Shown one piece after another: positions 1 through 13,231 of a DNA stretch of 64,000 bases. The notes under the pieces were generated by a model. That model ran no database searches. It was not told where the DNA came from and was given only the letters and a program-made list of their open reading frames with translations. The position numbers were made by a program, and so were the translations under genes. This DNA is from Xiphias gladius. Its lineage: Eukaryota > Chordata > Actinopteri > Istiophoriformes > Xiphiidae. The stretch spans positions 15,154,501 to 15,218,500 of the forward strand of contig NC_053422.1 in assembly GCF_016859285.1 (NCBI RefSeq). The letters are read 5' to 3'. The stretch's first letter is position 1, and each line of letters starts with the position of its first letter.

Positions 1-99
1 ATTTAACTTATTCTTATAATTATTTTCATTATTGATTATGCTGTCAATTTTCCCGATTCATTTACTAAATACATTTTTAATATTCATTGAAAAAAAGAT

Positions 100-480
100 C
101 ACATATAAGTTTTTTTTGACCACCTGGGGGCAGCAGAAAAAAAAAAAGCTATGAGCGCCAGATTGACATATGATCACCTTCAGTTGACATGGCGAACTTG
201 TCAACAAGCAGATGCTTACTCACGCATCCAGCAGCTATGTAGCGACATTATCATTGGTTTGGCGTCCCGTCTCTGACCACCTGGTGAGCGTAAGTCCACT
301 GTTGGCGCCTTTAAGCCCCGAGGGGAAATAAGCCGGTCCTTCAGCTGCTAAATACTCCACTATGTCCACCAGCTAGTCCCTAAGTTTGTCTGTCGTCGTT
401 CATGCTGAAAACAGATGCCTGCCGCGTGTGGAAAACGACAATGATGCGAGTGACCCGAAACAGCAAAGTTGTCAAGTGAC
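100..480. repeat. dispersed teleost-type repeat fragment
   Basis: The segment with GCTAAATACTCCACTATGTC and ACCAGCTAGTC resembles a short non-autonomous element I recognise as frequent in teleost genomes. The exact ends and family are unknown. Confidence 0.35.
120..133 (+). promoter_or_regulatory. CTCF-type motif
   Basis: CCACCTGGGGGCAG matches the core CCASYAGRKGGC at 11 of 12 positions on the plus strand. It lies at the edge of a dispersed repeat. Confidence 0.3.
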
Positions 481-1429
481 AAAATAAATACCAGAGCGAG
501 GATTGGGCTCATAGGCTCAGTAGAGCTGAGGGGAACTGCAGAGTCTCTGTGGGTTCATCTCTACAAGCGACCCCTGTCATACACGAGCAGTCCTGTGATC
601 CATTGTTAATGTAACAGCTTTGTCCTACCAGCAGTTCAGATCCCATAGATGATAAGTTTAATGTCATAGAACACTAAGATACCAAGTCTGCTGTTCACAC
701 CTGAGAAGCTGAAACCAGGGTTTTGTTTGTTTTTTGGGGTTTTTTGGGTCATTTTTGCAAATAAAAACACTCGGTTATCAAAATGCGGCTGATTAACTTC
801 CTCAACATCAACTCATTGTTGATGGGACAATAATTGTCCCGATGGAAGTGGGGTCTTTTGGTTTGGTGTAGCAGGAACATTGCCGCTGTGCTTTTTAAAT
901 GTCATTTTCAATTGTTTTGAGCACAGCCAGCAAAATTCGCTTCAGCTCCATCCTGTAGCAGAAATAAAAAAAAAAACAATTACATCTCAAAACCTGAACA
1001 AGCAAAGTGAGTCTGGATGGCTAGATACTGATAGAGGTAATTTGCTTTTTGTAATTTGGGTCTTAATCGTCCTTTAAGCGATGAAGATATGTATCAGCAA
1101 CCCATTCTTGAGGCAAAATGATTTTGGCAGTGTTTACTCGCTTGCTGCACATTGATTGCAGTCAGGCCTTGTTGCACAGCTTGGACTCTGAGGTTTGTGG
1201 TCTATGTAAGCACAACTGAGACATGTATGGCTTTGTTAGAGGAAGACCGACCTCTGATTGACTCTTTAAAGCAGGAATTGGCTGATCTCAGCAGCGTTAC
1301 ACCACATTCCCATGTCTATCAGGATCGTTGGGCTCGTCTCCTCGACTCCTCACTCCAGTAAATCAATCTGTTTGTTTTGATGACTCAGACGACACTGAGC
1401 CCGTTTCAGCCAGTTAGTGGCCAGGTGCA

Positions 1430-1850
1430 GTTTTCGCTCTTCACGACTTTTTCTTCATCCCACTGTTCTGACTACTCCCCTCTTGTTTTCACTCCCTCCC
1501 TCTGTTTTGTCCCGCCATCCTGCTTCTGTCATTCTCTACTCCCTCGCTCCCTCGTTCCATTTACCCCCTCCCTCCTTCTTTCCCTCCTCACCTATCTCCC
1601 CTCTGTCTTTTCTGCCCTCCCAATTCTCTGCTCTCATTTGTTTCTCCCCACCTTCTCTCTTTCCCTCCCTAACCTCCTCCCATCTATCTTGCACTGCAAA
1701 TTTTCCAATCGTATTTGTCTCGCTCTCTTTCCTCCCCTCCTACAGTTATTGCCCCCCCGTCTCGCTTTTTTCACTCGCTCCCTCTGTCCTTCCCTCCCAG
1801 TTCTTTGCTCTCATTGCCCTCGTCTCCTCTCCCCTGTGTTGTCCTCACTA
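1430..1850. repeat. polypyrimidine tract
   Basis: About 420 bp of strongly C/T-biased plus strand with CTCCCT-like units. Overlapping Ser/Pro/Leu-rich frames are by-products. Confidence 0.85.
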
Positions 1851-2739
1851 TGAGAGATTCCATCCAGCCTTCGTCTGATAAGACCAGGCAGGGTCTAACC
1901 AGCCAATTTATTATTCACTGCCCGCTCATCACGTTTCCTATGCTTGTCAACGCCTTCTCTCTCTCTCTCTGCTGTCAAATGCTTTCTACCTTTCAACCCC
2001 ACAGTCTGACCCAATCTTTTTCTTTCTGTACCCTGCATCCTTTCATTCAGCCAGCCATCTCAATCTAGCTAAAGGTCTGTTGACTTCTGGCCACAGACAG
2101 TAATGGTTAATAAATGATGAGAAAGAGGTAGGCTAGCACGCTGAATGATCCCCAGCAGGCTGGACAGGACTGAATAGCAGCACAGAAGATGTCAGGCTTA
2201 ATGTCTTGGAAGAGTTTGGCAGTTGGCCTAATGGGATGAACCTGTTGCAGTTAGTGTAATTGCGCCGCAACTGCACGTCTACTTTTGATTTCCTTGTTTA
2301 AACCACTGAAATGATCAGATAATAGTATATTTGGATATATGTGATAAAACATCCTAAACTCGAGGTTTTCCTACTTGCTTTTTTCTTTAACACTTAATTT
2401 TGTGGATCTTTAAATTTCTAATAATTTCCACATAATTTCCAAAGAAGTTTACTGGAAAGAACCATGTAATTTGATATTATAGGTAAAGGGAGACTCATTA
2501 GTTCAGACACTTCAAATTAATTCCAAATGCTAAGCTGACAATTCAGCAGGTATGAAGGAATTAATAATAACCTCGGAACAAAAAATTTAACTAAGTAAAA
2601 AAGCAGTCTCTGAACTTCCGTTTCCCTGTAATTAGTGCGACATTACAAAGTTCTTTTTGGAAACAGCATGGTCTTTGACACGGGAGACAGCTGTTTGTTT
2701 AATGTTTCCTACCAGCGAACAAACATTAGTTTACTCTAA

Positions 2740-2905
2740 CAATGACCATGATCATTCCCTGTCCTTAACCAAGTGGTTATTATTTGACGAAGGTCGTCTA
2801 ACCTTAATAGAGTGGTAAATTATTTTAACTTAAACCATGATTTTCCTTAACCCTAACCAAGTCGTTTTTGTGCCGAAACCAACCAAACCTTGACCATACC
2901 AGTGT
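2740..2905 (+). repeat. dispersed repeat, copy 1 of an inverted pair
   Basis: The core at 2851-2889 (CCCTAACCAAGT..., ending ACCAAACC) is the reverse complement of 3878-3917 with few mismatches. Sequences of this CCTAACCAAGT type are widespread in spiny-rayed fishes. Confidence 0.6.
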
Positions 2906-3129
2906 ACGATCAGAAATTGTTTGTTTTTTGTTTTTTTTTAGCAAAGAAATAAACTACATAGTCCTGCTGATAGAGTCAGAATATGCTTATATGTGTTGCT
3001 CTAGTGGGCACTGACAAACAACGTACTTTTCCGTTCACTTTGGGATAATGTACTACTGATGCAGTCAGCATTATTCAGCGAATGGAAAATATTAAGGTGC
3101 CATCACATGACCTCAGTAACGAACTTCAG

Positions 3130-3351
3130 TCACATTACAACAGGTAGTTGCAACTCAGGGATGAGACCGTAACCTCCGTCTCTGTTAAAGGACCGTATCT
3201 GGCTTTGAATGTGAATGTCGTCCTTGATCTTTCTTTGCACATCTAAAAACTCTTGGTTCAGGACTTTGACCTGTTCCCCACTGATGTTGTGACCTGTTGT
3301 GGTCCGATGGTCACAGACAGCCGATGTCTTTTGTTTCCAAGGATCTTTCAC
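3130..3351 (-). mobile_element. remnant of a Penelope-like retroelement (C-terminal GIY-YIG region)
   Basis: The 73-residue frame contains CDHRTTTGHNI, then KVLNQE, RKIKDDIHIQ, and FNRDGGYGL. This order (DH..TGH, then KVL.QE, then RKIKE-IHI, then NRD-GY-L) is that of the end of Penelope-like (Neptune/Poseidon) polyproteins. The frame is not continued upstream, so it is a dead fragment. The family is assigned from remembered motif order only. Confidence 0.5.
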
Positions 3352-3874
3352 ACTGTTACACTGTGTTTTCCATTCTTACTGATGTTTTGTTCTCCTTATC
3401 AGGTACACCCCAGTCTTTCGCTATGGGGAGGTCCTAACTATTTGGTGAATATACAGATCCCTCTTGCTGTCATGTAACCAAAGTTACATAATTACTTTAG
3501 GTCATGTGATGACATTTACTTAAAAAGTCATAGGATACGTTCAGATGCTCCAGAAAAAACTATTAAATAAACTTTGAGTTTGTAATATTTTATCATGGCT
3601 CCTATGCTCAAGAATTAATCTCCAAACTCAAACAGTAGACCAGGAGCTTTTGCACGTAGACAGTTCTCACCAATTTTTAGCCAACCTAAAAAGAAACTAA
3701 TGGACTTTAGGACCTAGTTGTAAATTGCACATATGCAGGACCTGAAAATAATGACATCTTTCAGTGTAACACCAGGAATCATTCCGCACCTTAGGAGCTT
3801 TATGCTCTTTGAGTGTCTTCTGTGTTAATTTGCCCATGTCCTCTGGAATGACACATATAAGTGTTTTCTGATCT

Positions 3875-4085
3875 GATGGTTTGGTTAAGTTTAGGCACAG
3901 AAACTACTTGGTTAGGGAAACAGAAACATTGTGGTTTGGGTAAAAAATACTTTGTTAACGTTAGGGGTACTTCATTATCTTCATTATTGTGGTTACAAAA
4001 ATAATCATTAGACTCATGACTGTGGACATGGCTAAAAGATACCAGCGCTGACGTTCAGGGTTAGGGTCCAACATTTTGTTGACGA
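3875..4085 (-). repeat. dispersed repeat, copy 2 of an inverted pair
   Basis: It begins GGTTTGGTTAAGTTTAGGCA and pairs with the copy at 2740-2905 in inverse orientation. The pair encloses the Penelope-like remnant. Confidence 0.6.
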
Positions 4086-5758
4086 TATTTTGGGTGAAAT
4101 TGAACAACTAGCAAGTTCTATGTTATTGTTTTCTAGCTGACAAACAACTAGGTTCATTTAATGTGTCTCTTACTAAATATCGAGCCTTCGATTGTATCAC
4201 ACCATCTTCCTCAGCACAATGGTGTTTGTCTAGTTGACGTTGAATTTAAAATGTTCACATTTCCATTTTTATTAACACTTTAAAGACTTCTCATCCATGT
4301 TGGCATCCAGAGTTGAGATTGAGATTCAGTCTTAACCTCGGAAAAAGCAGCTGACACAACAATAATACCACACGGTCCACTTGGTAACTGTTCAGGACCT
4401 TTCAATCATATTACAAGGTCTTCCTTAGCAGATTGTTGTATGATTGGTTTGTCAACTACTGTTTCCAAGGTCAAGAATAAATTTTTAATCTCTACCGTTC
4501 TAATATTTTCTATTTTATTATATTCATTTGTTGACTGCTTTCTGTTTTCTTCAAATAAATTCATTCAGTGCTGTTTGAAGACTTGGTATTTAGAACATGT
4601 CAGCTTTGCAGACAGTGATCAAAACAGCCTGGTTTTCAGATTTTCCACTGTGGGCTTTTTCAATTTATCCAGTGGATTTTCAAACTGTTTGATCAACCAA
4701 TTGCTCTCTCTCCATTGTTAGATGTGTATGTAACCCCTCCACTGAAGTCAAACATCATCACTTCTGCAAATCATGCTCCCTTATCTCTACTATTCAGCCG
4801 AGCTTTCAGAATTTAATCAGTGTGTGTGTTGCTGCTGTAGTGTGTATTTAAAGACCTCTTTCTCTTTGTTGATATATTGCCAATCTTACTTGCAGTAACC
4901 AGTGTGCGTTTTTGCGTGTTTTGTATCTGTGCATGTATGTGTGTAGTTGTGTGTGAATGCATTTGTTAGTGTTTGATTTTGATTAGAAACTGCTATCAGA
5001 TGAACTACAACAGGAGAAAGAGGAGGTATGTGTGTGTGTGTTGGATACTGTGTGTTGCATACTCAAAAAATGTCTCTCACTATACACAGACAACACACAT
5101 TACGCTCGTGCCCTGCCATGTTCCTTTTTCTCACTTTCTTTGTCTATCTCCCCCTCTCTGCTTCTGTTTTCTTCTCAATTTCCTTTGTCTTCTTTTCTCC
5201 ACACCTCAGTCTCTCACACCTCCTCCTTCCCCCTCTCTTGTTTTTACTCTGCATTGATTGTCAGTGTGCAGGCTACTGCAGCCAGTAGCTTTTAATGAAT
5301 GCCATGGCCTAATGGCTTTATCATTGGCCTTGATGGCCTCAGCTCAGCCACACCAATGGCTTGGCTGTAAATTGTTTTCTTAACTAAAGCTGCGTGACGA
5401 ATTTCAATAGGGGCTGTATGTGCCAATCATAAAAGCAGAGTGTTACACAGAGGAGGTTAAGCATGATTGACACCAGGAGCACATGTGTGAGCTGGACACG
5501 TGTTATGGATTGGCATCATTCCCCTTGTTGTATTGTCTTAGTGGGTGTGTGGCCTGGTTGTGTATCTGTGTGTAGTTGATGGGTTCATCAGCAGACTCCA
5601 GAGCAAAAACACGTCTGAAACAGTGTGTTGATGCTGGAGCTGCAAAGCGGTGTTTCTGCAAATGTAGTGGTGTCAGATGTTCGGTGCTTCGTCCGTGACC
5701 CACCTGCTAGCAGAATAATTACACACACATGTGTGTGCGCATACACATGCATGGACAC

Positions 5759-5898
<140 letters not shown>

Positions 5899-6559
5899 CA
5901 TCTGTCAGACCCATGCATCTAGAGATAAATAGATACACCCTCCACAGTGAGACTGTTTGCCTGCTGAATGGCAAAGGGGGCAGATCAGTCTAGCCCTCCT
6001 TTATCTCTTCTCACCTCTTGCACTCTTCATTTCGCTCTATCTCTGTCTCTCACCCCCTTCCTCTCTCCCCCTCACTTTGCCTCCCCTGCCGTCTGTGAAT
6101 CCTCATAATTTCTCTCTATCTTCTCTTTCTCTTCTCCTCCCCCTCTACTCTCTTTTTCTCCCTTCCTCCTTGTCATTTTTCATTCCTTTTTTATCCTCTC
6201 TTCTCGCTCTCCCTTGAGTTTTGTTGTCTTTCACATAGACACACCTACCCCTCTCCCTCTCCCTCTGTCTCTGTCTTTTCCTGTGCAACAGTGTGCAATC
6301 CTTATTTCCCCACCATACAGACAGAGACAGCGACTGAGACAGATAGGAGGGGAAGAGGGAGCAGAGAGAAGCAGAGACAGAGAGAGACAGATACATAAAG
6401 GGGCACTGATGAATTGATGGAATGACAGTCTGGTAGCAGGGGACACAGAGAGAGAGAGATAGAGGGGATGTAAAATAAGCAGCTTCAGTGACAGCATAGG
6501 CAAAGGTAGCTACAGAGTGCATGTGCGCCCTCTTTTTCATTCACTCATCCTCTCTCCCT

Positions 6560-6663
6560 CACACACAAACACACACAAACACACACACACACACACACAC
6601 ACACATCCTGTCTCCCTCTCTCTCTCCTCCTCACTCGCTCACTCACTCACTCACTCACTCACT
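6560..6663. repeat. (CA)n followed by C/T-rich sequence and (CACT)n
   Basis: CA units at 6560-6606, C/T-rich sequence, then CACT tetranucleotides at 6631-6663, about 230 bp before kcnip1 exon 1a. Confidence 0.9.
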
Positions 6664-6896
6664 AGCAGAGACACACACACCATCGAGCAGAAGCAGCAGA
6701 GCTGTGTGGGTGTGAGGCAGCATGAGAAGTGGTATTTGTACCTCAGCACATACAGCTGGCTGATGGACTAACTTAATTACAACATACACACAGCTACTGT
6801 ATGCACACCTACTAGCACAACTTGATTATAGGTGGGCAGACACAGACACACACACACTTGCAAGCTCACACATTCTGTCTGTGGCAAGAAGTCAAC

Positions 6897-6954
6897 ATGG
6901 GTCTTGTGATGGGAACCTTTTCCCTGCAATCCAAGCAGGTGAACTACCACAAAG
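6897..6954 (+). CDS. kcnip1: kcnip1 alternative first coding exon (1a)
   Basis: This ATG opens the peptide MGLVMGTFSLQSKQVNYHK and ends with one base (G) before a GTAAGC donor. It has the same length (58 bp) and the same phase as the exon at 17217-17274. That G plus AC of the shared exon at 26786 restores Asp, so both exons splice identically into the common body. Gly2, Gly6 and Thr7 are kept, which fits N-myristoylation. Eight of 19 residues match the other first exon, all within the first 14, while the basic RRPSR tail is replaced by VNYHK. A separate promoter upstream is implied but no clear TATA box is seen. Expression is not shown by sequence alone. Confidence 0.8.
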
Positions 6955-7555
6955 GTAAGCACCTATTTCTTTTAGATTTATCAAATTTCTCAGGATGTGG
7001 GTGTGTACCTTTTCTTCAATGAGAGCACATGCATGTGGCTGTCACATGTGAGCAGCACCTGTCATGTTGCGTGTTGTGCCTCAATGATGGAGTCATGTGT
7101 GTTTGCTCTCAGACTCATGAATATTGCACAAGAAGTGCATTATGGGAGTGAGCTGAATGTATACTGAGCAGCAATGTAAAGTTGGCAAAAAAGAAAAGTA
7201 ATTTATTATTGGTTTGTGATGCAATCTCCAAGTCATCTGTCCTCTGTTTGAACTGTGGGTTTAGGAATATACATGTGTGTGTTCCCTTGTGTATGTGTGT
7301 GTGCAACTGTACCATTGGGTATGTCTATAAAAGGTGATGGTATTTACCCCTGTCTGCTATCCAAACCAACCTGCTTCCTGTCTGCCCTGCTACTGTTTGA
7401 CAGGGGAAAACTGGCACTGACACTTGACGCATACATGCTAATGTGTGAGTCCTTACACATAAATTAATGTGAGCTGCTGTGTCCATGAAAATATATATGC
7501 ACATAATTCACAGCTAAAATGGGGAGAACATTTTGTGTGTGTTGTAAGTGTAAGT

Positions 7556-7616
7556 GGTGTGTGTGTGTGCGTGCGTGCGTGCGTGTGTGTGTGTGTGAGT
7601 GTGTGTGTGTGTGTCT
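7556..7616. repeat. (GT)n with GTGC interruptions
   Basis: A compound GT/GC dinucleotide tract. Confidence 0.9.
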
Positions 7617-8744
7617 GAGCAGTAAATAAGTGTGGTGTAATCTGTCAGCCTTTGGCCGTGGTCTGTCCTGCATCTGTTGACCTCATACCTGATGGTTATC
7701 ACCGGCAGACACAGAGCTACATAACACACACTCAAGAGACAGAAGACGGGAGCCAGATCATGTTTCACCATGCCGTCACATGTGGGAAAAGAGGGGGAAA
7801 AAATATTGCAGAAATCTGTAATTGGGCCGTTAACCAGAGTGATTTCATGCAAAAAAGGCCGTGCATTACATATGATGTGACAAAAACAGTGGAGGCGATT
7901 TAAGTGATGTAAATTACGTGCTTTGAATGTTGTGTAAGTACCGAGGAAAATACATTTCCGCTGTCTGTGTTTTCTGGTTATACATGTCAAACACTACAGC
8001 TGGACCACACAGAGTATTTGAGATAGCTGTAAAATCACTTCAGAGACCCTATAAATGGTTTTTGAAATACAGCCATATATAGCATTCTATGTGGGTTGTT
8101 TACTTAAATTTCCAACCTACGCCTCATTTCATTGCGTGGCAACAGCTCTCAGCAGATACTTCAGATCTGTGCTGAATAGATACTTGAGGGCACATTTTCA
8201 AGGTGGACGTTTTCCGCAGCCGAAAATATGAAACCAATAAAATGATTGCTAAAACAGAGAAAACACCCACGTCAGTAACTCGTCCGTGTTGTCCTCTTCC
8301 ATTTCAAGCGCAACCCATTTACTAGTTAGGTAAGGCAACAGTGCTTACGAAGCAACTGAGATGTATTTTAACCAATTTTGTGCGGGAAAAGCTCTCCCCT
8401 AGTTAGACTAACCTCTAAATAGCTGCCACAAGTTTGCGCTATCATGGCGTGAGGAAGAAGCGACAGTCGAGTAAAAGCGAGGGGAACAAATTTAGAAAAA
8501 GTTGAGGGGTGCTGCCGTGTGAGTGTCAGTGAATGTGTGTGTGCGTGTTACACCCTCAGCTGCAGTGTTATAAAAATTGGCCCAATGAAAGCAGGGCAGG
8601 ATTCATTCTGCATGGAAGGCTGGCCCATCCTTGATCACAACTCAATAAGAGGCAACAACCAGCTGAGAAGGAGCCAAAGTTAAATTCCTTGGGATACAGA
8701 ACTTTTCAGGATGAAACCATTTTTCTAAGATACAGTTTGGCTTT

Positions 8745-9295
8745 GTTCAAGGCAGAGTTGTGGACCTGAGACAAGCTCTAGTCAAGCTCGTGAATCTGAT
8801 GACTTAAGCCGTGACGGAACAAAATCAAAAAGACTTGCAACTCGACTTTGATGACTTCAGTTGGACTTAACACTCCTGATTTGGAGTGAGACAATATCAT
8901 CCTTTAATTCAAAGATTAGAAATTAAGTTACAGCGTGCACAAGGAAGCGTGCAGCCAATCAACTCTAATTTTTTTGCTGACAACAGATATATTTGGACCA
9001 AGGTGCATTTGGTAGTTCAGACCAGCAGACAGACAACTGATGAAGCTGCAGATTATCAAAATTATATGTTGAGACTATGCTGTGGCCAAAAAAAAAATGT
9101 AAGTATTCCTTATTTCTCTAAATGAATACTGTATACCAACTGTTAATCTGTTCAAAAATTTAAAATGGCCATGGTGAGAAGTGCACATCAACGTGATCAG
9201 GAAAAAAGAAAGTTTAGGACTTGGACTTGACTTGCGATGTGTTAACTTCATAACTAAAACTTGAGGCGTACTTGTCACTTGAAAAACTATGACTG
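8745..9295. repeat. dispersed 'GACTTG' type repeat
   Basis: Short units built on GACTTG, ACTTGACTTG and their relatives recur at both ends of this stretch. I recognise the pattern as a common fish repeat, here diverged and probably interrupted. Confidence 0.4.
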
Positions 9296-9894
9296 GTTGT
9301 CTTGAATAATCACAATTTAGGTTTCAAAGTCATTTAATGGAACTTTAAAATTCAAATGTAAGCAATCAAGTCATAGCAAAAATGTAATTTAGTCAGTCAG
9401 TGACGTTTTGCAAAAACCTTTTAAAAACTTTTTTTGCAGTTTGTGATTCATCAATCAGTTGTTTATGTTGTTTTAAGACTAAATGTCTTATTTTGTACAT
9501 AATAATCTGAGTTAAGACAAAAAACAGGCCCCTCTGTCTGTATATAATACTGTGCAGTTTCCTAAGATTATCAAAAAATACAGATGTAAATAAAACCATC
9601 TATCACATATAACACTGGTTTACAGAGCTCCTTCCATATTTTGACGCTTAGTCTGACCTAGAGCTGATTGCTCTCTAGACTATAATGGAGGTTATGCTTT
9701 GAAACTTAAAGGAAAGCATGTTCTACTGCACAAGACATCGTGGTAAACATAGACGGCAAACAAGTATACTAACTCGGAAGAGAAGCAGGAGCCCTTTAGA
9801 ACATTGGTTCCAGAGGGGTCTGGATAAATGTGAGGCTCATTAAATGATTAATGAGATAGAAAAAAAATCAAGAACATGTTTTGCTACACAATAG

Positions 9895-10200
9895 CTGTAA
9901 AAGAATTGCTATTTTTTAAGATTATTTCTTGGGTATTTTGGCCTTTATTTATAGTAGAAGGAGACAGGAGACATGGAAAGACAGAGTGGGATGACCTGCA
10001 AGAAAGGCCCTGTTCGCACCTGCCATTAACATGTGTTTTGGGTGATCTGATCACAAGTGGCCAACTCTAAGTACTGGTGTGAATGTCCTCTGCGTAAGTG
10101 GAAGTAGTACTCGTTCGCAAACAAAGACAAGTCTTTCGAATCGCTTGAGCTGGCTTTGTCCATGCATCTTAATCATTAGACCACCAGGATGCCCCGTAAT
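9895..10200. repeat. dispersed repeat with a second repeat nested inside
   Basis: The outer part (TTTAAGATTATTTC, GCCTTTATTTATAG, GGAGACAGGAGACATGG, then a right end near 10165-10197) is a teleost repeat I recognise. It is split by about 10005-10095 (ACATGTGTTTTGGGTGATCT, GATCACAAGTGG), which belongs to another family. Confidence 0.45.
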
Positions 10201-10454
10201 CATTGCTTTTCCTATAAAATAGTGAAGAATTTTATCTCTTCAGCTCTTTAAAACTTACTCAAATTTTAAAAATTTGAGAGGGGGAAATCACTCTTGACTT
10301 GATACACACTGCATTTAGGCTAAGACAAGGGGTCACAAGTAGAAAATGCTTTATTTTACAGGGGCACGGGTAAAAATTTTAGAACATTTGATTTATAATG
10401 ACAGATATGTATCATAGATCTTATTCCAGGATTTAAGCCATATTCATCTGTGGC

Positions 10455-10525
10455 TATGGGGCATGAGGAATGACTGTAAAGCACTTCGGTATAGAAGCTC
10501 TCAACAAATGCAGTCCATTTACAGT
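10455..10525. repeat. repeat tail (ACTGTAAAGCACTT...AATGCAGTCCATTTAC type)
   Basis: This short segment has the ACTGTAAAGCACTT and AATGCAGTCCATTTAC pieces that form a very common teleost repeat end. Confidence 0.45.
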
Positions 10526-13231
10526 CCTATCCAGAGATTTTTATGGTAGTGGTGAGTTGAGTGAAATTAATTTGAGAGAGTTACTGCACAAACTAAAGCC
10601 GGAGTTTTTGTTTTTGGTGTGGCTTACTAAATGAAGCCAAACTGATGCTGTGGCCAACATAAAGTCATGGCTTTTCCACTCAGGATGATAAAAAGCAGAG
10701 ACAGAAGCCAGTGTCCTAACGAACTTACATGGCCATGGGTTTACGTTAAGGCATTTATGTTTCTCTCTTCACCTGGGGCCAAAAAAGAAATTTATCCACT
10801 GTCACTGTGCACAAACTACTCTGCTCATATGAAATATTTCCCAGCAGGTATGTTATGAACTACAAAACCTGCACCTTGCCAACACATTCATCTCCCTGTC
10901 CGTTCGCTCCATTTGTTTTTGCCTCTACTTTCATTTCTCTGTACTCTCTCGCTCTGTCAAGTGAATTTTCGCTCTCTCTTTCTTTGTCTTGCTCGCTTTC
11001 ACCTCATTTCACCTCCTCATTTTGTCTTTTATGTGTTTTTCCCGTCAAGTTTTTCTCTTCTATTCCCCGAGCCGCTCTCTTCTTGATCTATGGCCATTCG
11101 TCTGCCTTTATTGTTTATCTCAAGGTTTCTGTCTCTTTTGCTCTCTTCGTATTTTGCTGAGAGGATAGGCTTGTCCTACTCTAAGATCACTCCAGCTGTT
11201 TTAGGCCTCACTAATCATAGAGTTTTAGTTTGGGGCCAGCAGTATATATGTAAATAGATCTATTTGTTCATGTCTGAGTGTATTTGAGTGTATGGAGAAC
11301 AAGTGCATTTGGCTCAATGTTTCCATCTGCTGCAGGGCCACAGAGCTGAGAGGAGAGGAGACCTGTTTCTTTAATAGGCTTTACAGTTTCCACCCCTCTC
11401 TCTCTCATCCTTGCACATCAAAAGAAGTGCACCCAAAGAGCCAATTAGGACAGCAAAAGAGCCTTATTAGGCACATGGCAACATGAAAACGGGTATCTGG
11501 TTAATCCCATGCCCGAAGCATGTGTGTGTCTGTGTGTAACTGTGTATGCGTGTGTAATGATGGGATTGTGATATTATAGCCTCATATCTCATATTTCTTT
11601 TACACTCAAGTCTATACTGTGCATAGATTCACTGGAAGCATCATTTCCATTTACAAAAATCTGCCTGTCATTTAAGATCCCCTGTCAGTGTTTGATCAGT
11701 CAGTGTTGCAAATTAAACCCACATTTGAGCATTTTATCAAATAAAAAAAACAATATACTGTAGAAATAAAGATGCTTTATTTGCATAATATTGGAAGGCA
11801 AAGGCTTTGCTCAGTTCTTCAAAGATAACAACAGTTTCTATGCAATTTATCTCCGTAGACCGCTCGGCCCCATGCTTGCCTTCAGGCCTTTGTAATACTG
11901 GAGCCAATCAGAGAAATGAAGATGATGAATATAGATAGCTACTTAGCTCTGACTATATGGTCCAGCCTGTATGCACAGTTATGACAGTAGTTACACAAAT
12001 CACTTGAATTAAATTACTTTGACAGTTGAAATGAGACCCATGTAGAGTAAACTGTAAATTCTGCCAGTATGGCTTTTTACACCTCATGCACAATAATGAA
12101 TTGAAATCTCAGGTACAGTCATTTGAATTCAAATCAAAATGGCTCTTTTCAGCAGTTACTGGGCATAAGTACAGGAGTCTGTTTGAGCATATAGATAGTA
12201 AACTTCAGGTTATCAATTCAGTAAAACATAAAGAGGCACTGTAATATATTTCCTTTTCTAAAAACACCCCAGTAGAAGCAATTATAAAATCAAGTTTAGT
12301 TTGATTTCTTTGACTTCTATGGACACACTTTGTCTCAAATTGGACTTTAGGCTTACAGTCTCATACCAACCTGTACAGTATCTGTGTAATATAAATATGA
12401 GGGCGGTTTACAAACAAAACAAATTAGTCATTTCTATCTACATATTGATTACACTAATAAAGCCCTACAGGGACGGTTTAATGCTTGATTAAAAAAAATA
12501 AATAAAATCTTTTTTTTTTTAGTTTTAAATGGGATAGCAGAATAACAGAAAAAAAGTCCACTAATGTTACCAGACCAATCAGCTGTGTTGTCTTTTATTT
12601 TTTAATTATAGACAGTATTACTGAAGGGACCACCTTTTTGCCAAACAATCTACACCTCCGAATTTGGTTTGTGACCTCTGAGGGATAAAAAAAACTGTTG
12701 CACTGTGAAGGAAGAACAGAGGCAGGATGGACGGCTTCAATTATCCGCTGAATAAAAAACCAAGTGAATCTGTAAGAAAGAATAAGAGATGGGGGACATG
12801 TATCATTTCTTTCAATGAAATTTACAAACTCAACAGAATGTAGTGTTTCTGTATGTCTGTGTCACTGTGCTGCTGTTTGTGTTGCAAAATACTGTTTGCA
12901 GAACATTCTCACAGTAGAAATAACACACCGGCTGTTTGACTGTTAGCAAAAGCGTGTCATCTGACTCCAAGGAAGCACGGGTATGTGAGTACGTGTGTAC
13001 TCTGGGTTTTGCTGTAAATAATGCATGATGTATCCCTTTGCCCATGCAAGCATCAGGTCAATGGGTTATGGTTCACAGTTGTGTGGTGCACTTGACAGAT
13101 ACTGCATCTTCATCTCCACATGTGTGCAACAAAGAAATACAAAATGACAATGAGCAAGTTAGCAGTCTAACACCAATTTTTCTGTCACAGTTTATACAAG
13201 TCCTCACTTGTTGCACTTTAGGGTGATTATT

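Noticed and set aside
1377-2068. Overlapping 117-158 codon frames rich in Ser, Pro, Leu and Phe
   Set aside because: They come from a polypyrimidine tract, are open in several phases at once, and have no recognisable domain.
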